Origin: UBA7957 sp965224675
Lineage (GTDB): Bacteria; Pseudomonadota; Gammaproteobacteria; Granulosicoccales; Granulosicoccaceae
DNA: 64,000 nt
Direction: 5' to 3'
NCBI GenBank assembly: GCA_965224675.1
Contig: CBDDAA010000004.1
Span: 434,001 to 498,000, forward strand
A model generated the notes under the pieces. That model worked only from the letters and a program-made list of their open reading frames with translations, made no database searches and was not told the DNA's origin. Position numbers and translations under genes: made by a program. Of this stretch, positions 55,378 to 64,000 are shown piece after piece. Numbering within the stretch: the stretch's first letter is position 1; each line of letters starts with the position of its first letter.

Positions 55378-57204
55378 ATGTGGATTAAACGTATACTTTC
55401 ATTATCTGCGAGTCTATTGGTATTCAACATACTGACTGGCTGTGATCAGAGTGCCTTAAATTCTTCAGGTATAAGTTCAGATGAGCAAGGAGACGTGGTC
55501 ATTGGTTTAACTGATGCGCCCGGTGATTTTACCACTTATACCGTTGATGTGACTTCACTCAGATTGCAACGCGCTAATGGGAGTCTGGTTGAGACCCTGC
55601 CAATTAATACGAGAGTCGATTTTGCCCAATATGTCGAATTAACTGAGTTTTTCACAACGGCAACTGTACCATCGGGCCGGTATGTAAAAGGTGAGATCAC
55701 ACTCGATTACACGGATGCTGATATACAGGTTGAAGGTGAGCAAGGTAATAGCGTGCCTGTTACGACCCTTGTAGATGAAGATGGAAAACCGGTTGATCAA
55801 CTTGTCATGTCTGTGAATCTGGAAAATACGGATCACTTAATAATAGCGCGAGGAATTCCTGCGCACTTAACACTCGATTTTGATTTAAATGCTTCACATA
55901 CAGTCGATTTGACGCAAAGCGATAATCCCGTCGTCACTGTTGAGCCAGTGCTTCTAGCTGAAGTGAGCCGTGAGAAATCCAAGTCACATCGTGCTCGTGG
56001 CGGATTAAAGTCTGTTGATCTGGGTGATTCACACTATACAGTTGTGCTTCGACCTTTTCATCATCGGTTTAATAAAGCCCATGACTTTGGTGAGTTACAG
56101 ATATCCACAAACGAAGAAACGCTATTTGAGATCAATGGCGAGGATTTTGTCGGTATCGATGGCCTAAGAGTGCTTTCAGAAGAGCCAACTTTAACCGCAA
56201 CTATTGCCTTGGGCCATTTCAAGCATGACCCCATTCGTTTTGTTGCCAATTCTGTTTATGCAGGCAGCAGTGTACCCGGTGGGGATAAAGATGTAGTTCG
56301 TGGCAGTGTTATTGCCCGAGAGGGAAATACATTGCGTGTAAAAGGTGCAACACTAATCCGTCAGCAAGGCAGAGCAGTATTTAATGATATAGTGACTGTA
56401 ACACTCAATGAGAATACACGCGTAAAAAAGCAGACTTCGAGTGAAGAATTCAGTATCGGTGACATTTCAGTAGGGCAGCGCGTGAGTATTTTCGGTGAGT
56501 TGAGCGACGATAATGCGGAAAATCCAATTTTAGATGCAAGCAATGGTACGGTAAGGATGCTGGTGACGTATTTGAATGCTGGCGTGCTTGAGAATGGTAG
56601 TGACTTAGTACTCGATCTTTCTCGAATTAACGGCAGAGTTGTCACGCAGTATAGCTTTCTGGGCACAGGTTCCACTCCAGACTTTGATGCTGACCCAAAT
56701 AACTACGAAGTAGATAGTGGGCAGCTAACACTTGAAAATATCGGTGCACAATCAGCGGTAAAAGTTGCAGGATTTGTGCAAGCATTTGGTACAGCGCCCG
56801 TTGATTTTACCGCACAAACTGTAATGGATGTCAGTAACTTACCTGCAACCCTGAAAGTCGGCTGGAATCCAGCACAAGCTGACGCACTGGATACCTCAAG
56901 TGGAAACTCAATTGTGATTGATTTAAACGGTGTTGGACGTTTTCACCATGTAAGCCAAGCTGGCGTGCGAATCGATCTAACTGCTTTGCAGACCCAAACT
57001 GAGATTGTTGCGCAAGAAGACGCAGTGTTTGGCATTATCGAAAAAAGCAGTCGGCAAGTGTTTGCTGAATTCGAGGGTTTTATTGTTGAGCTTGAACGTC
57101 GGATTGCAGCAGGGTCTGCGGTTAGGAGTATTGTAGCGCCAGGGCTATATATTAATGATAGTAATAGTATGGAGGCCAAGCGAATTACAGTGCGCCTTAG
57201 GTAA
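55378..57204 (+). CDS. Large DUF4382-like lipoprotein
   Basis: 608-residue exported lipoprotein, signal MWIKRILSLSASLLVFNILTGC with lipobox LTGC. The first part (about 38-200: GDVVIGLTDAPGDFTTYTVDVTSLRLQR, VPSGRYVKGEITLDYTDADI) resembles DUF4382, a predicted surface beta-sandwich domain. The rest has repeated OB-like beta segments with the pattern VRGSVIAREGNTLRVKG, ISVGQRVSIFGEL and LENIGAQSAVKVAGFVQAF, similar to DUF5666-type repeats. Function unknown. Preceded by AAAGGGGA and a 240-bp gap; followed by a hairpin. Confidence 0.7.
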   Translation: MWIKRILSLSASLLVFNILTGCDQSALNSSGISSDEQGDVVIGLTDAPGDFTTYTVDVTSLRLQRANGSLVETLPINTRVDFAQYVELTEFFTTATVPSGRYVKGEITLDYTDADIQVEGEQGNSVPVTTLVDEDGKPVDQLVMSVNLENTDHLIIARGIPAHLTLDFDLNASHTVDLTQSDNPVVTVEPVLLAEVSREKSKSHRARGGLKSVDLGDSHYTVVLRPFHHRFNKAHDFGELQISTNEETLFEINGEDFVGIDGLRVLSEEPTLTATIALGHFKHDPIRFVANSVYAGSSVPGGDKDVVRGSVIAREGNTLRVKGATLIRQQGRAVFNDIVTVTLNENTRVKKQTSSEEFSIGDISVGQRVSIFGELSDDNAENPILDASNGTVRMLVTYLNAGVLENGSDLVLDLSRINGRVVTQYSFLGTGSTPDFDADPNNYEVDSGQLTLENIGAQSAVKVAGFVQAFGTAPVDFTAQTVMDVSNLPATLKVGWNPAQADALDTSSGNSIVIDLNGVGRFHHVSQAGVRIDLTALQTQTEIVAQEDAVFGIIEKSSRQVFAEFEGFIVELERRIAAGSAVRSIVAPGLYINDSNSMEAKRITVRLR

Positions 57205-57221
57205 ACGATATTGGCTTAGTG

Positions 57222-57252
57222 CTGGCCCAGGGTAGTAATAATCCTGGGCCAG
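57222..57252 (+). terminator. Hairpin after the DUF4382-like gene
   Basis: Perfect 10-bp GC-rich stem CTGGCCCAGG / CCTGGGCCAG with an 11-nt loop, 17 bp past the stop codon and followed by TATTCTTT. Likely a rho-independent terminator despite the imperfect T-run. Confidence 0.6.
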
Positions 57253-57393
57253 TATTCTTTGAATTAAATATTATTATCGGAGTTGTAAATTTTTCCAAGT
57301 AACTGTCAGTTATAATTTCTTTCCATTCAGTTCTATCTTCGTCTGGCGGCCTGCTAAAACAACTGAAACAATGGGTTAGAGAGAGGTAATGAA

Positions 57394-58005
57394 CTAGTTA
57401 TCTGGAACAGCCCCAAATTCTATTTTCTGTAAGTCTCGTTGGATTGCTAAAATCTCACCAAAATCTGATCTAACTGTTAAATCAAATGCAAAAATTCTGT
57501 TTGATTTGAATTCATCAGGAACACGATCTAATTTAAATCGGATGGATCTTCTCTCGGTCCAGGTATCTTTTTGAGTTTCAAACTTCAACACATCTTCTTC
57601 GAATTTTAATATCGGGGTCGTACTCTTATACTCGCTGACCGACGCTTCAATGGTGAACTGCTTGGATTTATAGTCTTTCGCATTAAAATCAAATGGAAAT
57701 ACTAACCATTCCCTATACTCGGAGCTGAAAAACCCCTTTGATAGTTCTTCTCGTTTAATTTTATAGTTTTCTATTTTCGGCATTACATGGCCGACACGAT
57801 GATCTTTATCAAGGGTTCTTTCACAAACATTTGTAAATTGAATCAGTTCGTGGTTGCAATTTTTACAATACAGCGGATTATCACTTACATTTTTAATTTT
57901 AGTTTCTTTTCGATCATTGCACTTAGCACAAAAGATAGTTGCCCTAATTGATTCACCTACAGCAAACGATACAACACCACTGACTACCATCCCAAAAAGA
58001 TCCAT
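57394..58005 (-). CDS. Uncharacterised protein with N-terminal hydrophobic segment and zinc ribbon
   Basis: 203-residue protein of unknown family. A short hydrophobic N-terminus (about 1-20, MDLFGMVVSGVVSFAVGES), then a Cys4 zinc ribbon (CAKC about 27-30 and CKNC about 47-50), then a Lys/Asp/Phe-rich domain likely all-beta with low GC. ATG 58005 is chosen because GAGGTAAGG lies directly upstream; the open frame continues to 58110, but those 35 codons run across a repeat end that reads as EQDFFNRLQ, so they are probably not translated. Base composition and lack of partners suggest an acquired gene. Both termini being intact argues against a decayed gene. Confidence 0.55.
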   Translation of the reverse strand: MDLFGMVVSGVVSFAVGESIRATIFCAKCNDRKETKIKNVSDNPLYCKNCNHELIQFTNVCERTLDKDHRVGHVMPKIENYKIKREELSKGFFSSEYREWLVFPFDFNAKDYKSKQFTIEASVSEYKSTTPILKFEEDVLKFETQKDTWTERRSIRFKLDRVPDEFKSNRIFAFDLTVRSDFGEILAIQRDLQKIEFGAVPDN

Positions 58006-58531
58006 CCTTACCTCGTAAGCAGCAGCTATGAAAGCATAAATTTTACCACTTTTATCTTGCAACCTGTTGAAAAAGTCTTGTTCAATACGAAATGGGCCGA
58101 AAGTGAACATCGAAATCGCTCGTGATCATAGGATGAGGACGATCATGAGTATTAGTTGTTTTAATATAGAGACATTAGTATCAATGTGCCTGTCTTTGAA
58201 CACAGTTTTGTTGATTAAAAATTGCCCAAATCAATGGAAATTCCCTGGCTCATAGAAATAACCACCTCATTTTGTTTACATCAGGCGATTAGGAAACATC
58301 ATCTCAAAGTCCCACAATCAAGCTTAAACATCCACGTGTTAATAAACTCCCTCGATCCCCCTTTCCAACAAGCAGTACACTTCGTGCAGATATTGCAATA
58401 AAACTGTTGCACATTGTTAACGACAACTTATTGTCAAGCCTGATAGTATCACTGGAGTTTAGTGATGATTTGTTCTACACATACGAATCTTTACACATCT
58501 TAGGGAAAACTAACTACGTAAGAGCGGAATA
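58006..58531. other. Intergenic region with one repeat end, otherwise no recognisable gene
   Basis: About 525 bp between the zinc-ribbon gene and the divergently transcribed hydrolase gene. It holds a single copy of the 19-bp repeat end at 58059-58077. The rest is AT-rich, with no open frame longer than about 60 codons and no family features. Confidence 0.4.
58059..58077. repeat. Single inverted-repeat end related to the MITE-like element
   Basis: GCAACCTGTTGAAAAAGTC differs at one of 19 positions from the right end of the element at 46878-47022 (read on the minus strand). No matching second end is visible within several hundred bases, so it looks like a remnant or a single end of a larger, decayed element. 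Confidence 0.6.
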
Positions 58532-60682
58532 ATGTTACGAATATTGGTCTTATATATATTAGGGATATCACTGGCTGTGGCACATACAGCTACAATCAGC
58601 CTGGAAGAATTTGATCAGGCTTTAGATGAAGCTGCTTCGGATGGCAATACGCTACAACAGTTTATGCGAGATCGATTGCAGACGGAATTTGATCGATTGC
58701 AGCTGCAGTGGAGTGATGGACAAATCATCAAGCAATTCTCGGAACCAGATCAGCAGTTAGACGGTGGTTGTGGCTATTCGGCTTATTTGGAAGGTTTCCA
58801 AGGGCGGGCAACAGTAAAAAAAGACTCCACATTGGGTCTGACTATCGATACGCTCAATCAACCAATTCTGCTGGATGTATCGATTAACGCAGTGCTTGAG
58901 AGCAGTGCGCATATAGAACAGATTTATGGTATCAGGCTGTTCGGTGGTTGTCGTCGTTATGCGCGAGATGGATTCGAACTAGATATTGCGGGCACGCTTG
59001 GATTTGCACTGCAGGTGAAGGTGGATCCCGACTTTAGTGTGCAAGATACATCCCTGGTCTATAAACCACAACTGTCGGTAACTACCCGTCTGGATCACTT
59101 CAATTACAAGCTGGATGTTAGTGATACTTTGCTGGAAAAGCCGCTTGAAAAGAAGATCCGCAGAGCGATAGACAAATCATTTTCTGAGGAAAATCTGCAA
59201 CAGTACGGGCAGGATCTGGAAACATTGCTGCGGGATAATCTGATCGAATCCTGGGGCGGTGATAGCATTACGCTGGAATTACCTGAACTGGGTCGTGAGC
59301 AACAGCAAAAACTACTCGGCTTGCTTGAATTACCTCTGTTTTCAGAGTCAGGTGAAGCGCTGGTGCGTGATCATTTACCAGAATTACTCTATGCCGTCGT
59401 TACCGGAGATCAGGATATAGCGAAGGCAATCTTTGGCAGAATTGCTATTTGTGAGTTGCTTGATGATCAAATGCCGGATCTTCCGGTAGATCCTGTATAT
59501 GCCGTCGAAGCAGGTGTTTGCAAGGCTGTGGATTCTGCGCAAAGTGGGTTGTCTTATTTTGCAGATGCGGCGTGTTCCAGTGAAGTAGGTTATTACCGCG
59601 CTACCCAGAAAGAATTTTGTGAAGTTTTACTGGATTTTACCAAGTTGGGTAATGCAGCTGCGCTTTCACCGCAACAGGTTAATGCCTGGGGACCTTCTCT
59701 GGGAGCCACGCTTGATGTAGGAGTGATACCACTTAAAAAACAAAAACAGCCTTATGTAACTCAGCTGAGCTATCGCAACCTTGATACATCCGTTGGCCAA
59801 TGCAATCTAGAGATGCGAATCTTTAAGTCAAATGTGTCAGATAAAAACCTTAAGCCGTTAATTGCTTTTCATGGCGGCAGCTGGACTTATCGTCGTGACG
59901 GTGTTATGGGGCTGGAAGCACAGGTTTCCAATTATACCGATCGCGGATTCATTGTATTTGAACCTTTTTACCGGGTGACGGGTAGTGGTGAAGCCAATCG
60001 AGAATGCAGTGAAGCGAATGGCAGACAAGTCAATAGTGATGCATCGGCGGCGCTGGATTGGGTTTTGAAGAACGGGTTTAAATACGGTGCAGTAAATGGG
60101 CCGGTTGCCGCTACCGGCCAATCTGCAGGTGCGCATCTTGCGATGTGGCTGGCAGTTCAGCATCCACAAAATGTTAGTAAAGCCCTATTACTCTATCCAC
60201 CCACTGATATGGCGCACTTCATTGGGCAATGGCAGGCAGGTTTGATCAGCGAGGATAATCAAGGTATTAGTGCCATACAGCGTTTTATTGGAAAAGCGGT
60301 TGCTGACATTCAGATTGATGATCCACAGATATTGGAAAACAGCTTTCCAACAATCGTTGCCGAAAAGCCGGCATTCTACCCACCACTGTTTATTATTCAT
60401 GGCACTGGCGACAGCCTGGTGCCAGTGGATCAATCAACGAGATTGTGCGGTGCGTATTCTGCCGACCCCTCATTAATAACACTGGACTACGAGGAATTGG
60501 AGAAAAATCACAGGCAGATCGAAAATTGCGGGGAACAAGGACAGCTACATTTAATCGAAGGTGCTGAGCATGCCCTGGATGTTTGCTTGTTTGATATATG
60601 GTGTCCTGCCGGCGATGAAGCCGCACAAAACGCGGTTAAACAGGCTCTTTATTCCGCTTGGGAATGGTTATCAGTGAAATGA
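58532..60682 (+). CDS. Exported alpha/beta hydrolase with a novel N-terminal half
   Basis: 716-residue secreted or periplasmic protein. Signal peptide (about 1-18, ending AVAHT). Residues 20-390 match no family I know; they are helical at first, then beta-rich, with paired cysteines (GGCGYSAY, GGCRRYA, ICELLDD, EAGVCKAV, AACSSEV, EFCEVL) that should form disulfides. Residues about 410-715 form an esterase/lipase-type alpha/beta hydrolase: oxyanion HGGSW (447-451), nucleophile elbow GQSAGAH (528-534), Asp in HGTGDSLVP, and His in GAEHALDV. The hydrolase part resembles carboxylesterases and BD-FAE-like feruloyl esterases. Substrate unknown; no polysaccharide genes nearby. Confidence 0.72.
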   Translation: MLRILVLYILGISLAVAHTATISLEEFDQALDEAASDGNTLQQFMRDRLQTEFDRLQLQWSDGQIIKQFSEPDQQLDGGCGYSAYLEGFQGRATVKKDSTLGLTIDTLNQPILLDVSINAVLESSAHIEQIYGIRLFGGCRRYARDGFELDIAGTLGFALQVKVDPDFSVQDTSLVYKPQLSVTTRLDHFNYKLDVSDTLLEKPLEKKIRRAIDKSFSEENLQQYGQDLETLLRDNLIESWGGDSITLELPELGREQQQKLLGLLELPLFSESGEALVRDHLPELLYAVVTGDQDIAKAIFGRIAICELLDDQMPDLPVDPVYAVEAGVCKAVDSAQSGLSYFADAACSSEVGYYRATQKEFCEVLLDFTKLGNAAALSPQQVNAWGPSLGATLDVGVIPLKKQKQPYVTQLSYRNLDTSVGQCNLEMRIFKSNVSDKNLKPLIAFHGGSWTYRRDGVMGLEAQVSNYTDRGFIVFEPFYRVTGSGEANRECSEANGRQVNSDASAALDWVLKNGFKYGAVNGPVAATGQSAGAHLAMWLAVQHPQNVSKALLLYPPTDMAHFIGQWQAGLISEDNQGISAIQRFIGKAVADIQIDDPQILENSFPTIVAEKPAFYPPLFIIHGTGDSLVPVDQSTRLCGAYSADPSLITLDYEELEKNHRQIENCGEQGQLHLIEGAEHALDVCLFDIWCPAGDEAAQNAVKQALYSAWEWLSVK

Positions 60683-61005
60683 TTAAATTTTTGCCTGGAT
60701 ATTTTAACAATAATGCAGAAGGACAAACCTCATTGTAGTGCATACACTAAGGAGAAATTCATCAATTGCAACAGATGCGTAAGTAGCCTTCAATCCTCAA
60801 TGCTTTTGCTGAATTAGCAGTCAATGCAGAGCGTAATTAATTTTCTACAAAAACAAATGAGGTTCTGTAAAATTGTCAGATTGAAAATCACTTTCAATTA
60901 AGCTAAAACCTGTAAATTCTCTATGCGGCAGAAGCTTTCAGGTAAAACAGGAGGACTTCGCCAGTGGTAAATTGTAGCGTTAAAATCGGTTTAAAGGAGT
61001 AAACC
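60683..61005. other. Intergenic region upstream of recQ
   Basis: About 320 bp. It holds a distant inverted pair AACCTCATT (60726-60734) and AATGAGGTT (60854-60862), too far apart to be a terminator. AAAGGAG just before 61006 is the recQ ribosome binding site. No SOS (LexA) box was recognised. Confidence 0.4.
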
Positions 61006-63153
61006 ATGCAAGATAAGCAAATCCTTTCTCAAGCACTCGATATTCTCAACGTAACCTTTGGTTATGAGCAATTCCGCCAGGATCAGCAAACAATCATCAG
61101 TGAATTAGTAGCCGGTAACGATGCGCTGGTTTTGATGCCCACAGGTGGTGGGAAATCATTGTGTTACCAGATACCCGCGATGATATGCCAAGGTGTTGGC
61201 GTTGTGATTTCACCGTTGATTGCCTTAATGCAAGATCAAGTTGATGCCTTGAATCAGTTGGGTGTACAGGCCGCTTATATCAATTCGACCTTATCAGTCT
61301 CTGAGCAGCAGATTGTAGAGCGTCAGCTGTCTAAGGGGGAAATAGATCTGATCTATGTGTCTCCCGAACGTCTTCTAAGTGGGCGGATGTTGGATTTGCT
61401 CGATAACTGCCCAATTTCATTGTTCGCTATCGATGAGGCGCATTGTGTATCCCAATGGGGGCATGATTTTCGGCGCGACTATCAGCAATTGTCTGTATTA
61501 CATCAGCGATACCCGTCGATTCCACGTATTGCACTGACCGCTACAGCTGACAAGCGAACACGTGAGGAGATTCTAAGCCAGCTACAATTGCAGGATGCAT
61601 CACAGTTTATCAGTAGCTTTGATCGACCAAATATTCATTATCAGGTGAGTGAGGGACAAAATGCGCGTGATCAACTTTGGCGGTTCCTGCAGGCCAATCA
61701 TGACATTGACGCAGGTATTGTCTATTGCCTGTCACGAAAAAAGGTAGAGGCCATTGCGTCATGGTTGCAAAGTAAGGGGCGGGTGGCATTGCCTTATCAT
61801 GCAGGATTAAGCGCTCAAATCAGGGCACAACATCAGGCTCGTTTTCTACGTGAGGAGGGAGTAATCGTCGTTGCAACTATCGCCTTTGGTATGGGCATAG
61901 ATAAACCGGATGTGCGATTTGTTGCACATTTGAACCTGCCAAAAAGCATTGAGGCTTACTATCAGGAAACAGGTCGGGCCGGGCGTGACGGATTACCCGC
62001 CAGTGCCTGGATGGCTTATGGTTTACAGGATGTTATTCTTCTACGGCAGATGATGGAAGGTTCAGATGCAAGCGAGCGGTTTAAGCGTGTTCAATTTCAG
62101 AAACTTGAGTCCATGCTTGGTTTATGTGAGACAAGTAACTGCCGCCGACAGCTGCTACTGGAGTATTTTGATGAAAAAATGGAAACAGCATGTGGCAATT
62201 GCGATAACTGCAAAAGGCCACCAGAGACGTGGGATGCTACGGACGCTTGTCGAAAAGCACTTTCAGCCGTGTACCGAACAGGGCAAAGATTCGGCGTTAA
62301 TTATCTGATTGATGTGCTATGTGGTAAACAGGATGAGCGGATTATTCGTAATGAACACGATAAATTATCCGTATTTTCCATTGGTCAGGAACTGAGTGGC
62401 CCAGAATGGCGCTTAATTTACCGGCAATTGATTGCACTGGGCTATCTAACGATTGACGTGGATGGACATGGGGCGATAAAACTTTCAGAAAGATGCAGAC
62501 CTGTATTACGAGGTGAGAAAAATTTACGACTTCGTAAGCAATCCATTGCAGAGAAAATCAGTAGACCAATAGGTAGTAAAAAATCGCTTGATATTCGCTC
62601 GATTGACAAACCTTTGTTCGAAGCTCTACGTGAGTTACGATTGCGTCTTGCCCAGGAACAAGGCGTGCCACCTTATGTTATTTTTCATGACTCCACGCTT
62701 GTTGAAATCTCACAGCTGCGGCCACACACTGCTGAGAGTTTTAGGTATATCTCAGGGGTTGGCGAGAAAAAACTCGAACGTTACGGTAACGAGTTTATAG
62801 CATTGGTTAAACAGTTTCAGCTGCCGGATTTGTTGAAGAACACGTTAAGCGATACAGTCAACGAAACTTTGCTGCGGATTGAACAGGGACAGACTGTGGA
62901 GAATATTGCCAATCAGCGCGAAATGACAAGCAACACGATATACGGACATCTTGCAGATGCTATTTCTGAAGGCTTACTTGAAGCCAATGATGTACTTGAT
63001 CTTGATGATAGCGAGTATCATAAGATTATCACAACCATGGAGATGCTTGAGAGTGAATATGAAGGTCAACTCAAACCTGTTTATGACGCCCTGGATGGAG
63101 AATTCGACTATGGCATATTGCGATGCATCAAGGCATCTTTAGCCCCAGTCTGA
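61006..63153 (+). CDS. recQ: ATP-dependent DNA helicase RecQ
   Basis: 715-residue 3'-5' helicase. Motif 0 GYEQFRQDQQ, Walker A MPTGGGKSLCYQIP, DEAHCVSQWGHDFR (DEAH plus aromatic-rich loop), QETGRAGRDG (motif VI), the RQC zinc site (CRRQLLLEYFDE with the CGNCDNC cluster), a winged helix (about 405-505), an HRDC domain (about 530-605, ending RYISGVGEKKLERYG), and an extra C-terminal helix-turn-helix (about 625-705, GQTVENIANQREMTSNTIYGHL). About 100 residues longer than E. coli RecQ because of that last domain, which occurs in many bacterial RecQ proteins. Strong RBS. Confidence 0.95.
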   Translation: MQDKQILSQALDILNVTFGYEQFRQDQQTIISELVAGNDALVLMPTGGGKSLCYQIPAMICQGVGVVISPLIALMQDQVDALNQLGVQAAYINSTLSVSEQQIVERQLSKGEIDLIYVSPERLLSGRMLDLLDNCPISLFAIDEAHCVSQWGHDFRRDYQQLSVLHQRYPSIPRIALTATADKRTREEILSQLQLQDASQFISSFDRPNIHYQVSEGQNARDQLWRFLQANHDIDAGIVYCLSRKKVEAIASWLQSKGRVALPYHAGLSAQIRAQHQARFLREEGVIVVATIAFGMGIDKPDVRFVAHLNLPKSIEAYYQETGRAGRDGLPASAWMAYGLQDVILLRQMMEGSDASERFKRVQFQKLESMLGLCETSNCRRQLLLEYFDEKMETACGNCDNCKRPPETWDATDACRKALSAVYRTGQRFGVNYLIDVLCGKQDERIIRNEHDKLSVFSIGQELSGPEWRLIYRQLIALGYLTIDVDGHGAIKLSERCRPVLRGEKNLRLRKQSIAEKISRPIGSKKSLDIRSIDKPLFEALRELRLRLAQEQGVPPYVIFHDSTLVEISQLRPHTAESFRYISGVGEKKLERYGNEFIALVKQFQLPDLLKNTLSDTVNETLLRIEQGQTVENIANQREMTSNTIYGHLADAISEGLLEANDVLDLDDSEYHKIITTMEMLESEYEGQLKPVYDALDGEFDYGILRCIKASLAPV

Positions 63154-63193
63154 ATGAGTACCCATTCTTTGCTCATTTGCCCAATTTTATCGA

Positions 63194-64000
63194 CTACTTT
63201 TTTGGCGGTACCAATACTGTTTTGTTATCACTGGTGTTGATTTCAGATGGTTTTGCAAAAGATTTTGCACTGCCACCGATTCCCGGTGCCAATACTGTTT
63301 TGTCATCGTCACCCGAGTCAGGATTCTGACTTGCAGAGAATTTTTGCGCGTATTCCTTAATCTTTGAGGCATCCGCAATAACCGTTGCGTAAGGATCAAT
63401 CTCTGGTTCGGATGTGCTTTCAACTATTGTGTCAGGCTTTTGTTCAGGTTTAGATTCAGTTTCTTTTTTATGATCTTCTGGTAGCTCTGTTGACAGCTCT
63501 TCTGGTTCAGCGGTTTTAGGGGCAGAAGAAATAATTTCGTCATTGGGTTCTGCATCGCCCTGTAGCTTCGATGATGCTTGATTTTGTTCATTAGCCGAAT
63601 TTAACCTTTCTGGTTCTGGTTCTTCAGTGTCTTCCGAATTCAGAGGTATCGTACTGATTGAAGCAGAGCTGATATCCGAAAAAACCTCCTGAGTACCGTC
63701 CATGCTGTCGTCTTCGACTTCAGTTTCCGAAATACCTTGCTCTAAGCTGTTCTGCGGAACGGGCAAGGGTTCAGGTTCCTCAGCGGATTGGGTTTGTGGT
63801 TTTTCATCCTCAAGTACTTGTAAATGCTCATCCGCCTGTCTGGCTTGGATAACAGGTGCATTGACACGCGTTGAGATGACTGAGGCACCCGCTCCGGGCA
63901 CAGCCAATGCAGAGAAATCAGATGCTCTGGCTAATGTGTCTGCATTATGCTGTTCGGGTCTGTCCTCTTGATTACGGCGTCGACTTAACATCCAGACAAA
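63194..64000 (-). CDS. Acidic disordered tail of a membrane protein (cut by window edge)
   Basis: The minus-strand frame is open from the window edge to 63194. The residues before the first Met read FVW, then MLSRRRNQ, which looks like the end of a membrane helix followed by a positive stop-transfer cluster, so the protein most likely begins beyond 64000 and is not started at 63991. The visible 265 residues are extremely acidic, rich in Glu, Pro, Ser and Asn, and probably disordered and cytoplasmic. Near the end come three TV-containing short repeats, YATVIADASK, DKTVLAPG and NKTVLVPPK. FimV-like or FHA-linked proteins have this style of tail, but the family cannot be named. Convergent with recQ. 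Confidence 0.55.
   Translation of the reverse strand, partial: FVWMLSRRRNQEDRPEQHNADTLARASDFSALAVPGAGASVISTRVNAPVIQARQADEHLQVLEDEKPQTQSAEEPEPLPVPQNSLEQGISETEVEDDSMDGTQEVFSDISSASISTIPLNSEDTEEPEPERLNSANEQNQASSKLQGDAEPNDEIISSAPKTAEPEELSTELPEDHKKETESKPEQKPDTIVESTSEPEIDPYATVIADASKIKEYAQKFSASQNPDSGDDDKTVLAPGIGGSAKSFAKPSEINTSDNKTVLVPPKK

Noticed and set aside
60726..60862. Inverted 9-mers AACCTCATT and AATGAGGTT before recQ
   Set aside because: They stand about 120 bp apart with no other similarity between the flanks, which is expected by chance in AT-rich DNA.

Overview
The window looks like a chromosomal segment of a gammaproteobacterium of moderate GC (below 50 % by eye). The evidence is gene content and order: ponA divergent from pilMNOPQ with aroK-aroB-damX behind it, tsaD divergent from rpsU-yqeY, ftsY-ftsE-ftsX-rpoH facing an M16 peptidase pair plus rsmD, coaD next to a YfhL-type ferredoxin, and an aa3-type cytochrome oxidase cluster with ctaG, SURF1 and ctaB. 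I cannot name a genus. No rRNA, tRNA, CRISPR array, prophage or intact insertion sequence was recognised.

Layout. 0-1.1 kb: the start of a membrane sensor protein (probably a histidine kinase, cut by the window edge) behind a LivJ-type binding-protein gene that has lost its middle. 1.4-5.3 kb: YjjV-like TatD hydrolase, YpfJ-type zinc metallopeptidase, an uncharacterised P-loop NTPase and a divergent MetA. 5.4-10.9 kb: phosphoribulokinase, SLC13-type transporter, trmB, tcdA and a lipoprotein. 11-15 kb: a MipZ-type ParA ATPase, a LEA14-like lipoprotein, rsmE and dnaG. 15.1-23.8 kb (minus strand): pilMNOPQ, a terminator, then aroK-aroB and damX with its own terminator. 24-31.8 kb: ponA, hemE, yqeY, rpsU, tsaD, plsY and a BioC-like methyltransferase. 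32-39.7 kb: DUF2244 gene, coxB, coxA, a 40-residue membrane protein, ctaG, coxC, DUF2909 gene, SURF1, a SCO-like protein and ctaB. 39.8-46.9 kb: rpoH with a perfect CIRCE operator, ftsX, ftsE, ftsY, two M16 peptidases and rsmD. 46.9-54.1 kb is more accessory: a MITE-like repeat that supplies the rsmD stop codon, a BASS-type transporter, a large exported PQQ sugar dehydrogenase with a GlyGly-CTERM-like tail, rhodanese and DUF1272 genes divergent from a GlxA/FtrA regulator, and a DUF1285 gene. 54.3-64 kb: coaD, ferredoxin, a DUF4382-like lipoprotein, an unknown zinc-ribbon protein, an exported alpha/beta hydrolase with a novel N-terminal half, recQ, and the acidic tail of a membrane protein cut by the right edge.

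Most of the window is housekeeping: aromatic amino acid, haem, CoA and phospholipid synthesis, tRNA and rRNA modification, respiration, division and heat shock. The points most worth a second look are the CIRCE operator on rpoH (HrcA control of a sigma-32 gene), the MipZ-family ATPase in a gammaproteobacterial setting, the oxidase cluster lacking ctaA but carrying an easily missed 40-codon gene, the separation of dnaG from rpsU, the MITE-like element at rsmD with a related single end near 58.06 kb, and the internally deleted LivJ gene.
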